Shown: in pieces, positions 37,147 to 44,776 of the stretch
Layout: each line of letters opens with the position of its first letter
Position numbering within the stretch: the first letter of the stretch is position 1
From: Segatella copri
GTDB lineage: Bacteria; Bacteroidota; Bacteroidia; Bacteroidales; Bacteroidaceae
Assembly (NCBI RefSeq): GCF_019127135.1
Contig: NZ_JAHOEA010000030.1
Coordinates: 1 to 51,640 of the forward strand
Direction: 5' to 3'
Length of the DNA stretch: 51,640 nucleotides
Notes under the pieces: model-generated
What the model saw: only the letters and a program-made list of their open reading frames with translations
Databases searched by the model: none
Told to the model about the DNA's origin: nothing
Made by a program: the position numbers and the translations under genes

Positions 37147-37154
37147 TATTTTTG
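37147..37154 (+). promoter_or_regulatory. Chromate transporter -7 element
   Basis: TATTTTTG, 50 bases before the ATG at 37204; the -33 element is not clear. Confidence 0.45.
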
Positions 37155-37203
37155 CAGTCGATTTCAACAGATATAAGAGAAAAATAAAATAGAAGCAACT
37201 GAT

Positions 37204-37737
37204 ATGTTAGTAAAATTTTTCATCACGTGCAATAAAATCGGGGCTTTCACGCTAGGCGGAGGCTACGCCATGATACCGATCATGGAACAGGAATTTGTAG
37301 ACAAGAACAAGTGGATGGACAAGCAGGAGTTCATGGATATCATGGTAGTGGCGCAGACCACTCCGGGCATCTTCGCCATCGATATGGCGAGTCATATCGG
37401 TTATAAGCTGAAGGGAGTCTGGGGAGGCATTGTGGGTGCCATAGGCATTGCCCTGCCTTCTATCATCGCCATTCTCATCATCGCCATGTTCTTCCAGCAT
37501 TTCAAGGACAATTATTGGGTGGGCAAGTTCTTCATGGGTGTGCGCCCTGCCGTGGTAGCGCTCATTGCTGCGCCTTGCTTCAAGATGGCAAAGACGGCAA
37601 ACATCAACCGCTACAACATCTGGATTCCCGTTGTCTGCTGTCTGCTGATTGCAGCTTTCGGCATCTCCCCTATCTACATCATCATTGCTGCCGGTGTGCT
37701 CGGCTGGCTTTATGGAAAGTTTATAGTTAAAAATTAA
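37204..37737 (+). CDS. Chromate transporter, short-chain subunit 1
   Basis: The protein has 177 residues, a single CHR domain with about six transmembrane segments. GAFTLGGGYAMIPIMEQEFV and VVAQTTPGIFAIDMASHIGY are the conserved CHR motifs. Short-chain members work as pairs encoded side by side. It is named for chromate efflux, but many such pairs in gut anaerobes have no proven substrate. The partner gene starts 24 bases downstream. Confidence 0.9.
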   Translation: MLVKFFITCNKIGAFTLGGGYAMIPIMEQEFVDKNKWMDKQEFMDIMVVAQTTPGIFAIDMASHIGYKLKGVWGGIVGAIGIALPSIIAILIIAMFFQHFKDNYWVGKFFMGVRPAVVALIAAPCFKMAKTANINRYNIWIPVVCCLLIAAFGISPIYIIIAAGVLGWLYGKFIVKN

Positions 37738-37761
37738 TAGTTTACAGTTTACAGAAAAGAT

Positions 37762-38334
37762 ATGTTATTTCTCAAGTTATTTCTGATATTTACCAAGATT
37801 GGTACATTTAATTTTGGTGGCGGATATGCGATGCTTTCGCTCATCCACAACGAGACGGTAGTGAAGAATCATTGGCTTACCAATGCTGAGTTTACGGATA
37901 TAGTGGCTATCAGCCAGTCTACGCCGGGACCTATCGGCATCAACTGTGCCACCTACGTAGGTTATACCGCCTGCCTTCACGACGGCTATCCTACTTGGGC
38001 AGCCTGTCTGGGTTCGGTATTGGCTTCGCTCTCCATCATGTGGCTGCCTTTTATCATCATGATTCTCATCAGCCGCTATCTGATTACGCACAAGGATTCT
38101 AAAATCGTAAAGGATATCTTTGCGGGACTCCGCCCTGCCATCATCGGACTGATAGCTGCTGCCGCTGTTCTCCTGATGAATAAAGAGAACTTCGGATCAC
38201 CAACCGACAATCCGTTTGTCTTCGGAGCAAGCATCGTGCTGTTTCTGGCTGCTTTCTACTTCACAAAATTCAGAAAGACCAACCCTATCCTGCTGCTTTT
38301 CATCTGCGGTATCATCGGAATGGTTATCTTCTAA
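37762..38334 (+). CDS. Chromate transporter, short-chain subunit 2
   Basis: The protein has 190 residues, the second CHR domain: GTFNFGGGYAMLSLIHNE and AISQSTPGPIGINCATYVGY align with those of the upstream partner. It probably forms a heterodimer with it in the inner membrane. A bidirectional hairpin at 38418-38441 may end the transcript. Confidence 0.9.
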   Translation: MLFLKLFLIFTKIGTFNFGGGYAMLSLIHNETVVKNHWLTNAEFTDIVAISQSTPGPIGINCATYVGYTACLHDGYPTWAACLGSVLASLSIMWLPFIIMILISRYLITHKDSKIVKDIFAGLRPAIIGLIAAAAVLLMNKENFGSPTDNPFVFGASIVLFLAAFYFTKFRKTNPILLLFICGIIGMVIF

Positions 38335-38409
38335 ACATCGCCCTGCGGTCTGAACCAACGACCTCCAGCCGATGGGTAAGACAAGGGGCTGATGCCTTCA
38401 GATAGGGAC

Positions 38410-38480
38410 AAAAAAAAATTGATTGTCTCACGACAACCAATCTTTTATTAACCTTAATAATCTAATACCATGAAAAACAC
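38410..38480 (-). ncRNA. Candidate small RNA of about 70 nt
   Basis: A complete promoter (38485-38514) faces left and is followed within about 70 bases by an intrinsic terminator with nine T. The transcript would read GTGTTTTTCATGGTATTAG early and contain GATTATTAAGGTTAATAAAAG before the terminator stem. No open frame of useful length is present. It lies between convergent chromate-transporter and DUF3256-like genes and belongs to neither. Function unknown; an independent small RNA is the simplest reading. Confidence 0.6.
38418..38441. terminator. Terminator of the small RNA, usable by both strands
   Basis: On the minus strand ATTGGTTGTC pairs with GACAATCAAT (loop GTGA, one G-U) and is followed by a run of T. 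In the plus orientation it follows the chromate transporter genes. Confidence 0.85.
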
Positions 38481-38484
38481 GATG

Positions 38485-38514
38485 CAAAGGTACAAATAAT
38501 CTTGTAACCTGCAA
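38485..38514 (-). promoter_or_regulatory. Promoter of the small RNA candidate
   Basis: On the minus strand TTG (38512-38514), exactly 19 bases, then TACCTTTG (38485-38492). One of the best consensus matches in the window, although no protein gene follows. Confidence 0.75.
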
Positions 38515-38541
38515 TAGTTTATAGTAAAAAACTTCAAGAAT

Positions 38542-39189
38542 TTAACTCTCCTTAAAAGTTTTACCATCCCAATTAAATTTTCTTTGCACTTTTATTACAT
38601 TTACAGCCTTCTTATCGTCAGCAGACAGGAAAGGTAAAGCCAAGCGCACTACGAGACTGTTTTCGTGTTGCAGGAGCAAAGCGCTCACGATTTTGAGTTC
38701 AATTTTCCCCTTGAGTTCATCAAACTTAGCCTCGCTCATCGTATCGGGTTTGGCAACAAGTCCGGAAGCCAGTTCCTGCAAAGATTTTCCATCGAAAATT
38801 CTGCTGGCATCCTGCTCCTGCCAATCCTGATTAAAGAGATAGAGTTCGCTCTCCTTCTCTACTCCGGCAAACGTCTTCACCACGCAAAGCAGCGAATCGC
38901 CGTTAGCCGATGGCAGTTTCTTCATCTGCAAAGTAGCGCTCTTGCTTGTTCTCAACTGGGCGAAATCAGCAGTCAGCGTATCCATCACACTCGTTTCGCC
39001 TAACAGATTCTTCACTTCTGCCTTCACTCCCATCTCCTGCAGCTCAGCAAATTCCAGCCGCAGGTTGTGGTTGAGATAAGGCACAACAGAATCGGGCATC
39101 GAAACCAGCAAGTCTTTCATCGACTTGGCTTCCATGCCCAAGCTTGCCATCATCAGGCAAGCGCATAATATATATTTTATCTTCTTCAT
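38542..39189 (-). CDS. DUF3256-like exported protein
   Basis: The protein has 215 residues from the ATG at 39189; the longer frame overlaps the preceding peptide gene. A signal peptide (KKIKYILCACLMMASLGMEA) is followed by KSMKDLLVSMPDSVVPYLN, matching from memory the start of DUF3256 proteins of Bacteroidota. The rest is beta-rich with no catalytic motif that I recognise. It begins 2 bases after the stop of the 34-residue peptide gene. Function unknown. Confidence 0.8.
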   Translation of the reverse strand: MKKIKYILCACLMMASLGMEAKSMKDLLVSMPDSVVPYLNHNLRLEFAELQEMGVKAEVKNLLGETSVMDTLTADFAQLRTSKSATLQMKKLPSANGDSLLCVVKTFAGVEKESELYLFNQDWQEQDASRIFDGKSLQELASGLVAKPDTMSEAKFDELKGKIELKIVSALLLQHENSLVVRLALPFLSADDKKAVNVIKVQRKFNWDGKTFKES

Positions 39190-39191
39190 CA

Positions 39192-39296
39192 CTACAATTC
39201 CTTCGACCATTTCTTTCCCCAAGGAGTAAAGAGCCATGCAAGAAAGGCCAATGCTACTATTGAGCAAACGGCAAAAGTTAAAGCTAATGTATTCAT
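39192..39296 (-). CDS. 34-residue single-span membrane peptide
   Basis: The frame starts at the ATG at 39296 and encodes 34 residues: a hydrophobic helix (LTFAVCSIVALAFLAWLF) and a basic tail (TPWGKKWSKEL). It lies 4 bases after the stop of the 75-residue gene and 2 bases before the DUF3256-like start. The same order and size are seen at 14514-14839. Too short for most gene callers; no family known to me. Confidence 0.6.
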   Translation of the reverse strand: MNTLALTFAVCSIVALAFLAWLFTPWGKKWSKEL

Positions 39297-39300
39297 ATAT

Positions 39301-39528
39301 CTACCTTTTAGAAATTAACAAACCTATTATAAATAAAATGACAGTTAAGAAGATACCCCAAAATATCGCCCAGTAAGAATCTTCCTGATTGGTCTGAACT
39401 ATCCCAAACAGAGCCGCCATCCCACCTAATACCATTACAGTAAAAGTGGATTTACTCATATCAAAGAAATACTTCACTACTGTTTCTCTGACAAACTTTG
39501 CCTTTTCCTTTTCTTCTTTTGCTGCCAT
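39301..39528 (-). CDS. Small two-span membrane protein, DUF6722-like
   Basis: The protein has 75 residues: a charged N-terminal helix (AAKEEKEKAKFVRE), then two transmembrane segments (about 27-45 and 51-72). It aligns with the 72-residue protein at 14621-14839 over the membrane part. From memory both match DUF6722. It leads a three-gene unit ending in the DUF3256-like gene. Function unknown. Confidence 0.75.
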   Translation of the reverse strand: MAAKEEKEKAKFVRETVVKYFFDMSKSTFTVMVLGGMAALFGIVQTNQEDSYWAIFWGIFLTVILFIIGLLISKR

Positions 39529-39545
39529 ATTTCTCTATTTTCCGA

Positions 39546-39576
39546 CAAAATTACGGAAAATAAATGTAACTTGCAA
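39546..39576 (-). promoter_or_regulatory. Promoter of the DUF6722/DUF3256 unit
   Basis: On the minus strand TTG (39574-39576), 20 bases, then TAATTTTG (39546-39553); 17 bases before the ATG. Confidence 0.65.
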
Positions 39577-39623
39577 ATGATTTGCTCATTTTCTTTCGAA
39601 ATTTAACCTAAAAAAGACGAAAA

Positions 39624-39658
39624 AGAGGAAAGCGCTTCATTACGAAACACTTTCCTCT
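39624..39658 (-). terminator. ppdK terminator
   Basis: A 9-bp stem AGAGGAAAG with its complement, followed by TTTTCGTCTTTTTT on the minus strand. Confidence 0.75.
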
Positions 39659-39701
39659 AATTATCTAATCATTAATCGTACAATCTTCTTTCAAAAGAGA
39701 A

Positions 39702-42179
39702 TTACTCCTCAACAGCAGCCTGCGCCGCCGCAAGTCTGGCGATTGGCACGCGGAATGGAGAGCATGAAGCGTAGTTCATGCCAACCTTAGCGCAGAACTT
39801 AACAGATGATGGCTCACCACCATGCTCACCGCAGATACCTGTGCGGAGGTTAGGACGAGTAGCACGACCATTCTCTACTGCCATCTTGATGAGCTGACCA
39901 ACACCCTCCTGGTCGAGAACCTGGAATGGGTCTACCTTCAAGATCTTCTTCTCCATGTATGCAGGGAGGAATGAAGCGATATCATCACGAGAATAACCGA
40001 AGGTCATCTGTGTCAAGTCGTTAGTACCGAATGAGAAGTACTGAGCCTCCTCTGCAATCTGACCTGCTGTAAGGGCAGCACGAGGAATCTCAATCATAGT
40101 ACCAATCTCAAATTCTACCTCTACACCATACTCAGCGAATACCTCCTTAGAAGTAGCGAGGATGATAGCCTTCTGCTGCTTGAGCTCCTGAACGGTACCG
40201 ATGAGCGGAACCATGATTTCAGGACATGGGTTGTAACCTTCCTTCTTCAACTCGCAAGCTGCACCGAGGATGGCACGGGTCTGCATAGCTGTAATCTCAG
40301 GGAATGTGATACCGAGACGGCAACCACGATGACCGAGCATTGGGTTGTTCTCTGCCAGAGAGTTTACACGCTTCTTGATTTCCTCTACGCTTACGCCCAT
40401 CTCCTTAGCCATGGTCTCCTGACCAGCCAAATCGTGAGGTACGAACTCGTGGAGAGGTGGGTCGAGCAAGCGGATGTTCACGTGGCAGCCATCCATAGCC
40501 TTGAGGATGCCGTAGAAGTCAGCCTTCTGATATGGAAGGAGCTTGGCAAGTGCCTTCTCGCGACCCTCTACTGAGTCTGCCAGAATCATCTCACGCATAG
40601 CTACAATCTTCTGATCATCGAAGAACATGTGCTCTGTACGTGTCAAACCGATACCCTTGGCACCGAATGCACGAGCTACCTCAGCATCATGTGGAGTATC
40701 TGCATTGGTACGGATCTCCATCTTTGTATATTTGTCGCAGAGGTCCATCAACTCCTTGAAGTCGCCTGAAAGTTCTGCAGCCTTTGTCTCAATCTGTCCT
40801 GCGTAAACCTGACCTGTACTACCGTTCAGAGAGATGTAATCACCCTCCTTGTAAACAACGCCCTCAATCTCAACAGTCTTAGTCTTGTAGTCAACGTTGA
40901 TAGAGCCGGCACCTGATACACAGCACTTACCCATACCACGGGCTACAACGGCAGCGTGAGAAGTCATACCACCACGAGCGGTAAGGATACCCTCGGCAGC
41001 TGACATACCAGCGAGGTCTTCAGGAGATGTTTCGATGCGAACCATGATAACCTTCTTTCCGTCATCATGCCACTCCTGAGCATCGTCAGCGTGGAATACA
41101 ATCTGACCGCAGGCAGCACCTGGAGAAGCAGGGAGACCCTGTGTGATGACCTTAGCTCTAGAGAGAGCCAACTTATCGAATACTGGGTGCAAAAGCTCAT
41201 CGAGCTTCTGAGGCTCACAGCGGAGGATAGCAGTTTTCTCGTCGATCATACCCTCGTGAAGGAGGTCCATAGCGATCTTCACCATGGCTGTACCAGTACG
41301 CTTACCATTACGAGTCTGGAGGAACCAGAGCTTGCCTTCCTGTACGGTGAACTCCATGTCCTGCATATCGTGATAGTGGTGCTCCAGCTTATCCTGGAGA
41401 GCGTCGAGCTCCTTGTAAAGCTCAGGCATAGCCTCTTCCATAGAAGGATACTTGGCAGCACGCTCCTCTTCAGAGATACCGGCACGCTCAGCCCAGCGCT
41501 GAGAACCAATCTTTGTAATCTGCTGCGGAGTACGGATACCAGCTACCACGTCCTCACCCTGTGCGTTGATAAGATACTCACCATTGAAGAGATTCTCACC
41601 ATTACCAGCGTCACGTGAGAAGCAAACACCTGTAGCAGATGTATCGCCCATGTTACCGAATACCATCGCCATGACAGATACGGCAGTACCCCACTCATCA
41701 GGAATACCTTCCATCTTGCGGTAGAGGATAGCACGCTCATTCATCCAAGAACGGAATACAGCGCAGATAGCGCCCCAGAGCTGATCGATAGGGTTGGTAG
41801 GGAAATCCTGACCGGTCTGCTCCTTGATGGCAGCCTTGAAGAGTTCAACGAGCTTCTTGAGCGACTCTACAGAGAGGTCCTTGTCAAGTGTAACGCCCTG
41901 CTCTTCCTTTACCTTTTCGATGATAGCCTCGAATGGGTCGATATCTTCCTTGTTTACAGGCTTCAGTCCCATAACGACGTCACCGTACATCTGTACGAAA
42001 CGGCGATATGAATCGTATACGAAATGAGGGTTACCGGTCTTCTTGACCAATCCCTCAGCTACTTCGTCATTCAAACCGAGGTTGAGGATGGTATCCATCA
42101 TACCAGGCATAGATGCGCGTGCACCTGAGCGTACTGATACGAGGAGTGGATTCTCAACAGAACCGAACTTGCTGTTCAT
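39702..42179 (-). CDS. ppdK: Pyruvate, phosphate dikinase, main part (gene split by TAG)
   Basis: The frame has 825 residues starting at an ATG directly after an in-frame TAG. It continues the 80-codon frame at 42180-42422 without any shift; together they would give a 906-residue protein, the usual length of bacterial PPDK. It contains PLLVSVRSGARASMPGMMDT, the phosphohistidine loop GGMTSHAAVVARGMGK and the PEP-binding GTNDLTQMTFGYSRDD and CGEHGGEP. Missing from this part is the glycine-rich ATP-site segment. PPDK interconverts pyruvate and PEP using ATP/AMP and pyrophosphate. Whether the gene is inactive, expressed as two pieces by restart at TAGATG, or the TAG is a sequencing error cannot be told from the sequence. 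Confidence 0.85.
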   Translation of the reverse strand: MNSKFGSVENPLLVSVRSGARASMPGMMDTILNLGLNDEVAEGLVKKTGNPHFVYDSYRRFVQMYGDVVMGLKPVNKEDIDPFEAIIEKVKEEQGVTLDKDLSVESLKKLVELFKAAIKEQTGQDFPTNPIDQLWGAICAVFRSWMNERAILYRKMEGIPDEWGTAVSVMAMVFGNMGDTSATGVCFSRDAGNGENLFNGEYLINAQGEDVVAGIRTPQQITKIGSQRWAERAGISEEERAAKYPSMEEAMPELYKELDALQDKLEHHYHDMQDMEFTVQEGKLWFLQTRNGKRTGTAMVKIAMDLLHEGMIDEKTAILRCEPQKLDELLHPVFDKLALSRAKVITQGLPASPGAACGQIVFHADDAQEWHDDGKKVIMVRIETSPEDLAGMSAAEGILTARGGMTSHAAVVARGMGKCCVSGAGSINVDYKTKTVEIEGVVYKEGDYISLNGSTGQVYAGQIETKAAELSGDFKELMDLCDKYTKMEIRTNADTPHDAEVARAFGAKGIGLTRTEHMFFDDQKIVAMREMILADSVEGREKALAKLLPYQKADFYGILKAMDGCHVNIRLLDPPLHEFVPHDLAGQETMAKEMGVSVEEIKKRVNSLAENNPMLGHRGCRLGITFPEITAMQTRAILGAACELKKEGYNPCPEIMVPLIGTVQELKQQKAIILATSKEVFAEYGVEVEFEIGTMIEIPRAALTAGQIAEEAQYFSFGTNDLTQMTFGYSRDDIASFLPAYMEKKILKVDPFQVLDQEGVGQLIKMAVENGRATRPNLRTGICGEHGGEPSSVKFCAKVGMNYASCSPFRVPIARLAAAQAAVEE

Positions 42180-42422
42180 CTATGCCTCTGTATGAGCCAC
42201 TGCAGCCATCACTTCGTCCTGAAGAAGTTCTTTGATTTTTTCCTCACCCACTTCATAATATTCATTACAAGTGTCTGTAGTAATGGTGAAACCTGGAGGA
42301 ACAGGTACACCAATCAGGTTCATTTCGGCAAGGTTTGCGCCTTTACCACCAAGTACTTCTCGCATTTGGGCATTGCCTTCTGCTTTTCCGTTTCCGAATG
42401 TATAAACTCTTTTTTCGTTCAT
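42180..42422 (-). CDS. ppdK: Pyruvate, phosphate dikinase, N-terminal fragment
   Basis: The frame has 80 residues: KRVYTFGNGKAEGNAQMREV, then LGGKGANLAEM and VPVPPGFTITTD, the N-terminal nucleotide-binding segment of PPDK. It ends HTEA followed by TAG, with the next codon ATG in the same frame. It has the proper promoter, so it is the true 5' end of the gene. One base substitution, for example a sense TTG or CAG codon turned into TAG, would explain the break. Confidence 0.85.
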   Translation of the reverse strand: MNEKRVYTFGNGKAEGNAQMREVLGGKGANLAEMNLIGVPVPPGFTITTDTCNEYYEVGEEKIKELLQDEVMAAVAHTEA

Positions 42423-42480
42423 AATTATTATAGGTATAATATTTTATTCCGTTTAACGTTGTTAATTATTAATTGTAATG

Positions 42481-42511
42481 CAAAGATACGATTTTTATTT
42501 GATACCACCAA
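42481..42511 (-). promoter_or_regulatory. ppdK promoter
   Basis: On the minus strand TTG (42509-42511), 20 bases, then TATCTTTG (42481-42488), about 60 bases before the ATG. Confidence 0.7.
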
Positions 42512-42690
42512 ACTTTTATACGCTTTTTTGCTATCCCGAGATTACATTTTATACTGTTGACGCACACACGGGCAGAAAATTAACAATCCCGAATACGACA
42601 AGAAGATATTTGACGAATCTGAAAGTGCGTCTCTCGGAATTGCAGCCTGGATTTTCGGTGTTTTTTACTCCCTCCCGATGCATCTGAAAC

Positions 42691-42772
42691 TGCGTCCCGA
42701 CGTAGCGATGGCTACGTCGGGACGTACGAAAGATTGCGTCGCGATGTAGCAACGGCTGCGTCGGGACGTAAT
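42691..42772. repeat. Two tandem imperfect palindromes
   Basis: The first unit has a perfect 13-bp stem (CGTCCCGACGTAG, loop CGATGG, complement; 42693-42724). The second (about 42735-42772) is a diverged version (GCGTCGCGATGTAGC AAC GGCTGCGTCGGGACG). They resemble repetitive extragenic palindromes. Confidence 0.6.
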
Positions 42773-42773
42773 T

Positions 42774-43182
42774 TAAGGGTAAAAAAGTTAAAGGGTAAAG
42801 AGGTAAAAAGATTGCGAGGCGATAACAAAAGTAACAAAAGTAACAGGTGACTTCTGATGTAAAAATGTGAATGTGAATGTGAATTTGAAATGTAAATGCA
42901 AAGAAAAAAGAATGCATGTAATGATATTAATATCATTTAATTCATATATAATAAGGTACGCGCGTACGAACAATTAAAATATATACTATCAAAAATCATC
43001 AATAAACAGCCTTGACAAAAGGATACACATGACAGTCCGTTTTCTTCACTTACATTTCAAATTCACATTCACATTCACATTTCATCCCTTTACAACCACA
43101 GAATATTACCTGTTACTTCTGTTACTTTTGTTATCGCCTCACAATCTTTTTACTTTTTTACCTTTTTACTTTTTTACCTTCA
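42774..43182. repeat. Large imperfect inverted repeat with palindromic centre
   Basis: The arms are about 110-120 bp. Bases 42865-42895 pair perfectly with 43050-43080 (31 bp; GTGAAT repeats inside). Bases 42801-42848 pair with 43108-43155 at 45 of 48 positions. The outer ends are pyrimidine/purine repeats (TTTTTACC type). The 154-base centre contains a perfect 18-bp palindrome (42920-42937) and a 12-bp palindrome GTACGCGCGTAC (42956-42967). No open frame of note. The rest of 42423-43299 holds only promoters and the palindromes above. Confidence 0.75.
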
Positions 43183-43240
43183 AAAGCCTTTTCACCTTCA
43201 CGTGATTCAGGACAAGGATGAAAATAATTTGGGACAACTC

Positions 43241-43271
43241 TTGCATTTCTCATAAAATTGCCGTATCTTTG
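43241..43271 (+). promoter_or_regulatory. rlmD promoter
   Basis: TTG (43241-43243), 20 bases, then TATCTTTG (43264-43271). It overlaps the beginning of the longest open frame and so places the real start downstream at 43300. Confidence 0.75.
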
Positions 43272-43299
43272 CACCCATAAAAAAATACAAAACATTATT

Positions 43300-44751
43300 A
43301 TGGCAAGAAAACGTAAACCATTACCTCTGTTAGAGAACATCACCATCGAGGCAGTAGCAGCCGAGGGTAAGTGCATCACACGCGTAGATGAACAGGTCAT
43401 CTTCGTACCTTTCTGTGTGCCAGGAGATGTTGTCGACTTGCAGGTAGTAAAGAAGAAACATAAGTATTGCGAAGCCAAGGTGGTTCGCTTCATCAAGAAG
43501 AGCGAGGTGCGACAGGAGCCTATGTGCGAGCACTTCGGCATCTGCGGCGGATGCAAATGGCAGAACCTGCCTTACGAGGAGCAAATCAAGGCGAAGCAGA
43601 AGCAGGTGGAAGACCAGCTCACTCGCATCGGAAAGATTGAACTCCCTGAGTTTCGCCCTATCATGGGTAGCGTGAAGACCCAGGAGTACCGCAACAAGAT
43701 TGAGTTCGGATGCAGCAACAAGCGATGGTTCACCGCCGAGGAACTGGCTCAGCTCCCTCAGAAAGAGGATGATACCGTAACATCACTCAAGGAGCGCCAC
43801 GCCCAGAACGCCATCGGTTTCCATATCACCGGAGCCTTCGACAAGATTTATCCTATCAAGAAGTGCTGGCTGATGGATGACCTCTGCAACGAAATCCGCA
43901 ACTTCGTCTTCGAATACGCTGATTCTCACGACTATACCTTCTACGATCTGCGTGAGCAGCACGGTTTGCTCCGCAACATGATGATCCGCAATTCGAACAC
44001 CGGAGAGTGGATGCTCGTATTCCAGTTCCATTATGATGAGGAGGGCGATGAGCAGAGAGCATTGGAACTGATGCAGCAAGTGGCTGACAAGTTCCCTCAG
44101 ATTACATCACTCATGTACGTGGACAACCAGAAGGGAAATGATACCATCAACGACCTGGAACTCAGCCTCTTCAAGGGCAACGACCATATCTACGAACTGA
44201 TGGAAGACCTGAAATTCAAGGTGGGTCCTAAGAGTTTCTACCAGACCAATACCGAGCAGGCTTACCACCTCTACTGCGTGGCCCGCGAGTTTGCCGACCT
44301 CACCGGAGACGAGCTGGTTTACGACCTCTACACCGGAACCGGAACCATCGCCAACTTCGTGGCTCACAAGGCAAAAAAGGTTATCGGTATCGAGTATGTG
44401 CCAGAGGCCATAGAGGATGCCAAGGTGAATTCTCAGGTGAACAACATCGAGAATACCCTCTTCTATGCAGGCGACATGAAGGATATCCTGACCAATGATT
44501 TCATCGCGCAGCACGGTCGTCCTGACGTCATCATCACCGACCCTCCACGTGCCGGCATGCACCCAGACGTAATAAACGTCATCCTGAATGCAGCACCAAA
44601 GCGCATCGTATACGTAAGCTGCAACCCGGCTACCCAGGCACGCGACCTGCAGCTGATGGATGCGGAGTATAAGGTAGCTGCCGTACAGCCGGTGGACATG
44701 TTCCCTCATACCCCTCACGTAGAGAACGTGGTATTGCTCGAAAAGAGATAA
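43300..44751 (+). CDS. rlmD: 23S rRNA (uracil1939-C5)-methyltransferase
   Basis: The protein has 483 residues. A TRAM domain occupies the N-terminus, followed by the iron-sulfur Cys set CEHFGICGGCKWQNL, then a SAM-binding domain (DLYTGTGTIANF, ITDPPRAGMHPDV) and the catalytic nucleophile in VYVSCNPATQARD. This is the RlmD/RumA group of the TrmA family; a related paralogue (RlmC-like) acting on another uridine is possible. The start was moved to the ATG at 43300 because the longer frame begins inside the promoter. It is followed at 25 bases by the porin gene. Confidence 0.9.
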   Translation: MARKRKPLPLLENITIEAVAAEGKCITRVDEQVIFVPFCVPGDVVDLQVVKKKHKYCEAKVVRFIKKSEVRQEPMCEHFGICGGCKWQNLPYEEQIKAKQKQVEDQLTRIGKIELPEFRPIMGSVKTQEYRNKIEFGCSNKRWFTAEELAQLPQKEDDTVTSLKERHAQNAIGFHITGAFDKIYPIKKCWLMDDLCNEIRNFVFEYADSHDYTFYDLREQHGLLRNMMIRNSNTGEWMLVFQFHYDEEGDEQRALELMQQVADKFPQITSLMYVDNQKGNDTINDLELSLFKGNDHIYELMEDLKFKVGPKSFYQTNTEQAYHLYCVAREFADLTGDELVYDLYTGTGTIANFVAHKAKKVIGIEYVPEAIEDAKVNSQVNNIENTLFYAGDMKDILTNDFIAQHGRPDVIITDPPRAGMHPDVINVILNAAPKRIVYVSCNPATQARDLQLMDAEYKVAAVQPVDMFPHTPHVENVVLLEKR

Positions 44752-44776
44752 ACCTAGAAATCAAAATAGAAACAAG

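Noticed and set aside
39190..39267. 26-residue extension of the DUF3256-like protein
   Set aside because: It overlaps the 34-residue peptide gene, and a clear signal peptide begins at 39189.
42180..42182. TAG as a recoded sense codon
   Set aside because: Other genes in the window end normally with TAG and no recoding signal was seen, so mutation, restart or error is more likely.
43258..43299. Longer start of rlmD
   Set aside because: The frame would begin before the TATCTTTG promoter element; the conserved protein begins at MARKRK.
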